64,000 nucleotides of DNA from the NCBI GenBank assembly GCA_046292765.1, contig JBKBQA010000001.1, positions 310,001 through 374,000 of the forward strand, written 5' to 3'. Position numbers and translations under genes: made by a program. Positions 58,354 to 64,000 of the stretch are shown here, piece after piece. How positions within the stretch are numbered: position 1 is the first letter of the stretch; each line of letters begins with the position of its first letter. Below the pieces are notes generated by a model that was not told the DNA's origin, did not search any database, and was given only the letters and a program-made list of their open reading frames with translations. The stretch is from PGZG01 sp046292765 (lineage in GTDB: Bacteria; Pseudomonadota; Gammaproteobacteria; Pseudomonadales; Alcanivoracaceae).

Positions 58354-59375
58354 CGGTCGTGGATTTTCTCAAGCGATTTGACGCGCAGCTGTTCCTGTTC
58401 GGTGAAATAGTTATTGCGCAGAGCATCTATCTGGGCGGTGCGATCACTGTCACTGAGTGATGGATTGGAAAGCAGTGAGGCCCTTGTGCTGAGCCAGGTA
58501 TTGATACGCCGATCCCACTGGTTGCGCTCCGAGTCCAGTTGTTGCAGTCGGTCCGCCGCCTCGGCGCCGACCAGGGCTTCCCGAATCTGGCGTAGATTGG
58601 CGGGGTTGCCATCCTGCTGTTGCCACTGCTCGGTGACCGCGCGCAAATCCTGATACTGATTTAACTCGTGCAATGATTCCTGCAGGGCTGGCGGCAATGT
58701 TTGTTGCAATGCGGCCAGTTGTCTGGCGCGCTCGTCGCTGCTCAGGCTGTCATCCTGAAGTAATGCCAGTCGCTCAACGGTATAGCGGTCGTAAGCCTCC
58801 TCTTCGGCGAAGAATGCCTCATGCGCCGCCGGATCAAACAGGCTGGCGCGCAGGCTATAGAGTTGCTCCTTGTGCGCTGCTACTGCGGTCGGATCAATTG
58901 CCAGGCCCGGCTGCGCCGGTGCATCCAGCATGGCGACTTCGTTCATATAGCCAATGTAGTCATCAAGAAGGTTCTCTGCTGCCATGGCGGCGCTGCCAGT
59001 CAGGGTGTTGTGGATGTAGGCGCGAATCCGCTGCAGCAACTTTGGCAGCGGCTCCTCGCCCTGGGCCGAGAGAAAATAGTCGAACAGCTGGCGGATATGA
59101 TGAGTGATGATCAGATTGCCGTTGGCATCGAGCTCGAAGCCGCCGTCGACCTCGGTGTCGCGCAGTGATGCCGGCAGGTTTTCCAGTCCTGTTGTGAAGG
59201 GCGCATCGTCTCCCGCTCGGCTGGCTGCCAGAATGGCCTCGGTGATCGATTGGCGCGATGGTGATGGCTGTTCGATCGGGGTTGCCGTGCGGTCGGATGT
59301 GTCGGAAGCCGGCAACCAGATGAAAAGTAGTGCAACGAATACAACAGCCGCGATGGCGGCAAGCAGGCGGCGCAT
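58350..59375 (-). CDS. lifO: Lipase-specific foldase (Lif / lipase chaperone)
   Basis: A 341-aa steric chaperone needed to fold the adjacent lipase in the periplasm. It has one N-terminal membrane anchor (LLAAIAAVVFVALLFIWL), a Pro/Thr-rich linker, and the conserved foldase motif RQLFDYFLSAQGE (about residues 95-107), followed by a long helical arm (Gln/Leu/Ala-rich) that embraces the lipase. It follows the lipase gene on the same strand after 110 bp that contain a hairpin. Its TAG stop lies in REP-like element C. Confidence 0.93.
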   Translation of the reverse strand: MRRLLAAIAAVVFVALLFIWLPASDTSDRTATPIEQPSPSRQSITEAILAASRAGDDAPFTTGLENLPASLRDTEVDGGFELDANGNLIITHHIRQLFDYFLSAQGEEPLPKLLQRIRAYIHNTLTGSAAMAAENLLDDYIGYMNEVAMLDAPAQPGLAIDPTAVAAHKEQLYSLRASLFDPAAHEAFFAEEEAYDRYTVERLALLQDDSLSSDERARQLAALQQTLPPALQESLHELNQYQDLRAVTEQWQQQDGNPANLRQIREALVGAEAADRLQQLDSERNQWDRRINTWLSTRASLLSNPSLSDSDRTAQIDALRNNYFTEQEQLRVKSLEKIHDR

Positions 59376-59418
59376 GATCTATGCCTCTGTCATTGTTTTG
59401 CTGGCAGTGTAAACGGAA

Positions 59419-59438
59419 AGGGCGCCTTGCGGCGCCCT
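59419..59438 (-). terminator. Hairpin between lipase and foldase genes (attenuator?)
   Basis: AGGGCGCC (59419-59426), loop TTGC, GGCGCCCT (59431-59438). Read on the transcribed minus strand the stem is followed by TTCCGTTT. It sits 48 bp after the lipase stop and 44 bp before the foldase start, so it could partly terminate and lower foldase expression relative to lipase. Confidence 0.6.
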
Positions 59439-59485
59439 CCCTGGCTCGTGTGCCAACCGCTGTCAGTTGGCGCAGGCCATCTTGA

Positions 59486-60445
59486 TCACAATCCGGCGTT
59501 CTTCAGGCGGTTGGCATGCTGACGGAACACGGATTTCGGATTGGCTTCGAACAGGCTCACCAGACCGAGGATCTGATTCACTTCATCGAGGTGATCCATG
59601 TAGTAGTTGTCGCGAATTACCCGACCGAACCTGCTGCTGCAACGGCCGACCAGACCGTCGTTCTGGCTGTCGCTGCTGCCGACAAAGGCCAGCCCGGTCA
59701 GCGCCATGGCATAGGCGGACGGGTCGAGCAGGTGGGTCATGGTGCCGGTGCCGCTCCAGGAGTAGAAACGCACGCCGTTGGCCGAGTAGGCACCTTCACC
59801 GCACGCGGTGGTCGGCACACCTGCCGGGAACTTGGCATTAAAGGCCGCTGCGCCGGCAGTGGTCAGTGATTGCAGGCCGGCATAGGAATCCTGCGGCAGC
59901 TTCTGGCCCGCGCCAACACCGAGCAGCCAGCCAAAGCCATCGACCACGGAGGTCAGCAGGCCGGTGGTGGGTGCGCCGATCACGGGCAGTTCGGAGGCCT
60001 GCATGATCAGGTCCGCAGCCGGTGAGCCTTTGGTCGGGCCGCCCACGGAGGTAGCAGAGGCAATGCGGTGCGGAATCACACCGGCAACATAGCGGATCGA
60101 CTGGTTACCGTGACTGTGACCAATCAGGTTGACCTTGGCAGCGCCGGTGATGGCGAGGATTTCTTCGACCTGACGCAGCAGTTGCTCACCACGCACTTCG
60201 GACGATTCGAACGACGAAACCTGGGTCACAAACACCCGGGCGCCATCCCTTCTGAGGTCATTGGGGATCTGGTACCAGTAGTCCAGCGGGCCAATATTGT
60301 CAAAACCCGCCATGCCATGGGCCAGCACGATGGGGTATTTGGTCTTGGTGTAGTTGCTGTTGAACAAGCTCCAGAACGCGTGGCTGGGTGTGGACACAGC
60401 GATCGCAAAAACGGAGGCCAGCAGCAGGGAAATCTTGCGATTCAT
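59486..60445 (-). CDS. lipA: Secreted triacylglycerol lipase, family I.1
   Basis: A 319-aa lipase closely similar to Pseudomonas LipA. A signal peptide ends near SHAFW. The oxyanion strand LAHGMAGFDN, the nucleophile Ser111 in IGHSHGNQSI, the acid in the NDGLVGRCSS region and His in MDHLDEVNQ complete the triad. Two cysteines (TTACGEGAY and VGRCSS) form the family disulfide. The elbow reads GHSHGNQ where LipA has GHSHGGP. It should be secreted by a type II system after folding by the adjacent foldase. Confidence 0.95.
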   Translation of the reverse strand: MNRKISLLLASVFAIAVSTPSHAFWSLFNSNYTKTKYPIVLAHGMAGFDNIGPLDYWYQIPNDLRRDGARVFVTQVSSFESSEVRGEQLLRQVEEILAITGAAKVNLIGHSHGNQSIRYVAGVIPHRIASATSVGGPTKGSPAADLIMQASELPVIGAPTTGLLTSVVDGFGWLLGVGAGQKLPQDSYAGLQSLTTAGAAAFNAKFPAGVPTTACGEGAYSANGVRFYSWSGTGTMTHLLDPSAYAMALTGLAFVGSSDSQNDGLVGRCSSRFGRVIRDNYYMDHLDEVNQILGLVSLFEANPKSVFRQHANRLKNAGL

Positions 60446-60663
60446 TGGTTATTCCTCATTGTCATTATTGTTATTTCAGTTTCTCGATCGGCTCCGGTCT
60501 GCGCCGGGTTGATCGGACTGCGTGGCTAAATAATAGGCGGGAGCCGGGACGGGCGTAGTGGCAGGAGCGGTCAATCTTGGAGGCAAATTCTGCCAAAATT
60601 GACAAACATGGCGACTTCGCATCAGGCATCAGTAAGGCGTTATGACTAGATTGGCCTGCCTGC

Positions 60664-61134
60664 TCACCACTTGGTATGAGGGTGTGCCTTGAGCGCAGAA
60701 TTGTAGTACCGGCGATCTCCGGTGACCTCATCGGCGAGCCAGTCTGGCCGCACGAAGACCTCATCGGCATGGGCGAGCTCGACCTCGGCCACCACCAGCC
60801 CGGCGTTATCACCGGCGAACTCGTCCACCTCAAAAAGATGATCACCGACCGGCACTCGATAGCGCACCTTGTCGATAATGCCGGGTTCACACAGGGCGAG
60901 CAGGGACTCGGCATCTTCAATCGGGATCGCCTGCTCCCATTCGAAGCGGCTGGTGCCGCCTGCATCGCCGATGCCTTTTATGGTGAGGTAGCCCTTGTCG
61001 CCCTTGATACGCACCCGAACGGTACGGGCCGGATCGGATTGCAGATAGCCCTGAACGATACGTTGATGGCCCAGGGCCTGTGCTCGATAGTCGCTGTTGC
61101 GGACCAGGAATTTGCGTTCGATTTCCAGCGCCAT
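60664..61134 (-). CDS. CYTH-domain protein (triphosphate tunnel metalloenzyme)
   Basis: A 156-aa protein with the complete CYTH signature: ExExK in ALEIERKFLV at the N-terminus and the tunnel pattern RTVRVRIKGDKGYLTIKG, VRYRVPVGDHLFEVDEFAGDNAGLVVAEVEL. These enzymes hydrolyse inorganic triphosphate or cyclise nucleotides inside a tunnel with metal ions. It lies 4 bp after a second, divergent CYTH-like gene on the same strand. Confidence 0.93.
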   Translation of the reverse strand: MALEIERKFLVRNSDYRAQALGHQRIVQGYLQSDPARTVRVRIKGDKGYLTIKGIGDAGGTSRFEWEQAIPIEDAESLLALCEPGIIDKVRYRVPVGDHLFEVDEFAGDNAGLVVAEVELAHADEVFVRPDWLADEVTGDRRYYNSALKAHPHTKW

Positions 61135-61137
61135 GGT

Positions 61138-61758
61138 CTATTCCTCCCCGTGAACCAGATGCGCCGTTGACCAGCCAATCACCCGGCGAATCGCTTCCGG
61201 GTAGCTGATGTTGTCTGCGGCCGGCAAACCCAGACGGCGGATGGTTTCGAGCACTGTGTCGGGATGATCGGCCTCAATCGCAAGGGAGTCTACCCGGGCA
61301 TCGTTTAGCAGCACTTCGGCATACTCGCAGATGGCTCCATCAATCAGGTATCCCTTTCGGATCTTGGTGATCCTGACGGCGAGCAGGTCGGGATGGGTAT
61401 TGATAGCTGACAGCAGCGTGCTTTCATCGACGGTGTTCGGCAGCGCCAGAGTAGCAAGACCGATGGCGGGCAGAAGTGGCTGTAGCAGGACGTCTGATTC
61501 TGAGGGCATCGCAATTTTGGCCGCGACATCCCACTGTTCGAGACCCTGCTGCCGGCCCAATAGTACCTTGATATCAAGCATGCCGCTGCGTAGCTTGATG
61601 TTGTGCTGTTGGTCGTGCCGGGATAGCAGATAAGTCTCGCTTGATTGACGCCGCCAGAATTTTTCCGGCACTGGCTGGGATAACCGCGCCATGCGCTGAT
61701 GCCACAGACCAAGCCCCTGGCCAAATATCCTGAATTCAAACCGTGCCGCAGCGGACAT
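61138..61758 (-). CDS. Probable degenerate CYTH-like partner protein
   Basis: A 206-aa protein. It begins MSAAARFEFRIFGQGLGL, where F-E-F-R takes the place of the ExExK motif, then ETYLLSRHDQQHNIKLRSGMLDIKVLLGRQQGLEQWDVAAK, and later LAVRITKIRKGYLIDGAICEYAEVLLNDARVDSLAIEADHP, which reads like the second half of a tunnel fold. The metal-binding glutamates are missing, so it may be a non-catalytic partner of the CYTH enzyme. Only 4 bp separate the two genes. The fold assignment is inferred. Confidence 0.6.
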   Translation of the reverse strand: MSAAARFEFRIFGQGLGLWHQRMARLSQPVPEKFWRRQSSETYLLSRHDQQHNIKLRSGMLDIKVLLGRQQGLEQWDVAAKIAMPSESDVLLQPLLPAIGLATLALPNTVDESTLLSAINTHPDLLAVRITKIRKGYLIDGAICEYAEVLLNDARVDSLAIEADHPDTVLETIRRLGLPAADNISYPEAIRRVIGWSTAHLVHGEE

Positions 61759-62042
61759 GCCAGTCGCTCCGTAAACAATTGATGCACCAACTTTATTGGC
61801 TTAAGCATGGCACTACCATGACCGAGGTCAAGCGGAACGGCATCGGATGGCGCTCCTTTCACGGCCCAACCCTTGTCCCAGATCAATTTAATCGCCGCAG
61901 GATTGCGGGTAGGTTGGTTTTAGTAACACAAATGTCATTAACGGTGGCTAAGTTCAGAAGTTTTGGGCCACACCGGGATTACGGCGACTGCGCCGGCACC
62001 TCGGGGTTTTGAAAGCCCCGAACCAAATGGAGAAAGCAAACC
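61759..62042 (+). promoter_or_regulatory. Upstream region of the porin gene
   Basis: 284 bp before the porin start. It holds a single TGTCATTAA segment (61933-61941) that resembles half of a Pho box, a small hairpin TCGGGG/CCCCGA (62001-62006, 62016-62021), and the ribosome site GGAGA at 62029-62033. A full tandem Pho box is not visible, so phosphate control is only a possibility. Confidence 0.4.
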
Positions 62043-63473
62043 ATGCGTACAAACCGATACCAACTTGCCACTTTGCTGCTGGCAGCCGCGCTCCACGGCG
62101 GCATTGCTCATGCAGAGTCCGGGCCAAATGATGCCCTGATTGATGCACTGCTACAAAAGGGTGTGCTGACCCAGGAGGAAGCAGATCAGCTTAAAGAGAG
62201 CGCGCGCAGAACGGCGAGCCGGGCCACTGATGGGGTGCAGTACGAACCTTTCGAGCCAATCACTGATGATGAGGCGTTGATCAAGGTGCGCCGCTTCACA
62301 GTTGATAGTCCTGATGGCCAACATCGATTCCGTATTCGCGGGCGATTCCAGTTTGATTCGGAGAATGCTTCGGTCGACAGTGAGATGAAAGATGTTCTGC
62401 GTCAGAACTATGATCCGCCCGGCTATGGCACCATCGTTCGCCGCGCCCGGCTGGGTGTGTTGGGGTATATGTACGAGAATTGGGAATGGCAGATGGAGCT
62501 TGACTTCAGTGATGAAGAAGTTGGCTTTGCGAATGCCTACCTGGCTTACGTCACTGATCACGGCCGACTGGCAATGGGGCACTTCAAGGAGCCCTACTCC
62601 ATGGAGAGCAACACCAGCTCGCGTAGAATTACCTTCATGGAGCGGGCTGCCCCGGTGGATGCGCAGCGTCCCGATCGCGAGCTCGGTGTGATGTACGAAA
62701 CCATCAAGCCGGACTGGTTTGGTGCCATCGGCATGTTTGGCGGTCAGGGTTTGTCGATTAATCGCGAGGTCGAAGAGGGCTATGCCTTCGCAGGGCGTCT
62801 GTCGAAGGCCTTCTGGAACACGGGCAGAGAATTCTTCCATGTCGGCGGCAGCTATAGTTATCGCCAGAATGCTTTCAATCGCGCGGCAGATCAGTGGGTT
62901 CCGGTGCGTCTCCGAACTCGCGAAGGTGCGCGCGCTGTTGATATGCGGCTAATCGGTCGTGATGACATCGAGGGCGTGGAAAGCTTCAACCGTATGGGGC
63001 TTGAAGCCGCCATCGGAGCGGGCAGCTTTTCATTGCAGGGCGAATATCTGCGAACCGACCTTAAACTAGATGAGGACGCCAAGCTCATTGCTCATGGAAT
63101 CCAGGCAAATCCTGATAACAAATTGATGCTTGATGGGCACTACATTCAAGCGACTTACTTTCTGACAGGCGAGCAGCGAAACTACAGGGCCTCGAGTGGT
63201 GATTTCGGTCGGGTGCGTCCGAATGCCAACTTTAGCCCGGCCAACAACAGTTGGGGGGCCTTCGAACTTGGCCTGCGTTATGCGGTACAGGATTCCTCTG
63301 AGCATTCACAGCTCGGTCGTGGCCAAGAGCTGGAGCATTACACTCTGGGCCTGAACTGGTACCCGAATCCCGACGTGATAATCAAGCTGAACTATATGCA
63401 ATTCACCGGAAAGCGCGATGTATTCGAGGCTGATGGCCGCGCCATCGCCGCTCGGGTGCAATACGAGTTCTAA
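62043..63473 (+). CDS. Phosphate-selective porin-like outer-membrane protein (OprO/OprP family)
   Basis: A 476-aa porin. After a signal peptide (LATLLLAAALHGGIAHA) comes a short coiled-coil (DALIDALLQKGVLTQEEADQLKESARR), a hallmark of OprO/OprP-type trimers, and a sixteen-strand barrel beginning FRIRGRFQFDSEN, with YENWEWQMELDFSDEEVGFANAYLAY and ending AIAARVQYEF (terminal Phe). This family passes phosphate, pyrophosphate or other anions; specificity cannot be told here. It is followed 18 bp later by an exported protein in the same direction. Confidence 0.9.
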   Translation: MRTNRYQLATLLLAAALHGGIAHAESGPNDALIDALLQKGVLTQEEADQLKESARRTASRATDGVQYEPFEPITDDEALIKVRRFTVDSPDGQHRFRIRGRFQFDSENASVDSEMKDVLRQNYDPPGYGTIVRRARLGVLGYMYENWEWQMELDFSDEEVGFANAYLAYVTDHGRLAMGHFKEPYSMESNTSSRRITFMERAAPVDAQRPDRELGVMYETIKPDWFGAIGMFGGQGLSINREVEEGYAFAGRLSKAFWNTGREFFHVGGSYSYRQNAFNRAADQWVPVRLRTREGARAVDMRLIGRDDIEGVESFNRMGLEAAIGAGSFSLQGEYLRTDLKLDEDAKLIAHGIQANPDNKLMLDGHYIQATYFLTGEQRNYRASSGDFGRVRPNANFSPANNSWGAFELGLRYAVQDSSEHSQLGRGQELEHYTLGLNWYPNPDVIIKLNYMQFTGKRDVFEADGRAIAARVQYEF

Positions 63474-63497
63474 CCGCTGGACACGAGGAGAATGATG

Positions 63498-64000
63498 ATG
63501 AAGCGTTCAATTTTCAATGCGCGCAAGCTGCTACTTGGCATGGCGTTGCTACATTCGTTGCCGGCGGCTGCATTAGTTAACGGTGATTTTTCCACACTTG
63601 ATGCCAGAGCTGCAGGTACGGTCAGCTACGACACCACAGGCAGTATCGGTTTTCTTCCCAGCTGGACGATACTCAGTGCCGGTGGCGCATCGATCGTCAC
63701 TGGGACCCCGGCAGCGTTCGATGGCACCAGCATGGTACGTTTCAATGCGCTTACCACCGGCTTTGGTGACAACAAACTTGATCAGTGCATGCCGATAGAT
63801 GCCGAGCAGGTCATTACGATCAGCTATCGCATTCGTACCAGTGCAGATTCGATCACGGACGACTATCGCTTTCGTGCCAATCCGAATTTTTATGGCGACA
63901 TGGAAGCCTGTGAGCGAGATCTTCAGGCCAATGTGACCACCAACCGCCTGGCAGGGGATGGCAGTCAGTGGCCGAATGCGGATTGGGATATTCGCTTCAC
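63498..64000 (+). CDS. Exported protein of unknown function, 5' part (cut by window edge)
   Basis: About 167 codons of an exported protein. Three consecutive ATG codons occur at 63492-63500; the third (63498) is best spaced from the GAGGAG at 63485-63490. A signal peptide ends near LPAAALVNGDF. The mature start LVNGDFSTLDARAAG, with strand-rich sequence and tryptophans, is typical of carbohydrate-binding-like or autotransporter-associated beta-sandwich domains seen in PEP-CTERM-type exported proteins. The C-terminus lies outside the window, so sorting and function are unknown. Likely in an operon with the porin. Confidence 0.75.
   Translation, partial: MKRSIFNARKLLLGMALLHSLPAAALVNGDFSTLDARAAGTVSYDTTGSIGFLPSWTILSAGGASIVTGTPAAFDGTSMVRFNALTTGFGDNKLDQCMPIDAEQVITISYRIRTSADSITDDYRFRANPNFYGDMEACERDLQANVTTNRLAGDGSQWPNADWDIRF

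Noticed and set aside
61933..61941. Pho box upstream of the porin
   Set aside because: Only one half resembling CTGTCATA; the second tandem half is missing, so phosphate control is not claimed.

Overview
This is a chromosomal window from a gammaproteobacterium. Gene content and order point to the Pseudomonadales/Alcanivorax/Marinobacter part of that class: ppk1-hemB, rsd/algQ beside dsbB, gshA, tex, ompR-envZ, pckA, hslO-hslR and a family I.1 lipase with its foldase are all housekeeping loci of that group. The species cannot be fixed from the sequence alone. Most of the DNA is GC-rich. A few islands look more AT-rich by eye: the GH43/Crp-Fnr block at about 4.6-7.5 kb, 15.54-15.64 kb, and the sulfotransferase gene. 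I saw no rRNA, tRNA, CRISPR array, prophage or intact insertion sequence.

Layout. 1-4.5 kb: 5' part of ppk1, hemB, and a divergent membrane-anchored flavoprotein disulfide reductase. 4.6-7.5 kb: a secreted GH43-malectin glycosidase with its own Crp/Fnr regulator and two palindromes of a non-standard type between them. 7.5-13.7 kb: accessory zone with three type II toxin-antitoxin modules, a DUF4160-DUF2442 pair, small membrane proteins, a MAPEG protein and a nitronate monooxygenase. 13.8-22.1 kb: MpaB-like oxygenase, a ferritin-like PF10118 gene bracketed by a 23-bp direct repeat, NhaC antiporter, surface beta-barrel, TPR-sulfotransferase, SDR, greB, DUF502. 22.2-35.9 kb: ABC-F YheS, GGDEF-EAL protein, orphan ParA, FKBP lipoprotein, Rsd/AlgQ, dsbB-lrgA-lrgB operon, Rmf-like protein, gshA, tex and a PilH-like receiver. 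36-43.4 kb: RND pump plus fusion protein, divergent from ompR-envZ. 44-47.3 kb: a tightly coupled mbnP-mbnH-beta-barrel operon, likely for copper. 47.4-52.6 kb: NDH-2, TauE/SafE permease, VOC protein, alpha/beta hydrolase, a secreted unknown. 52.6-64 kb: pckA, hslO-hslR-HAD, cysQ, hydrolase, lipase foldase and lipase, two CYTH-type genes, an OprO/OprP-type porin, and the start of an exported protein that runs off the end.

The strongest leads are: (i) the MbnP-MbnH-histidine-rich barrel operon with no methanobactin genes in view; (ii) three REP/REPIN-like elements whose TGTAG ends supply the stop codons of four flanking genes; (iii) a Crp/Fnr regulator with an R-Q-x-x-x-R recognition helix next to TGTCA-N6-TGACA operators, one placed like a class II activator site; (iv) a 23-bp direct repeat marking a cargo insertion beside the MpaB-like gene; and (v) an RND permease with an extra C-terminal membrane domain. 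Function calls rest on recognised motifs and remembered family sequences. No database search was run.
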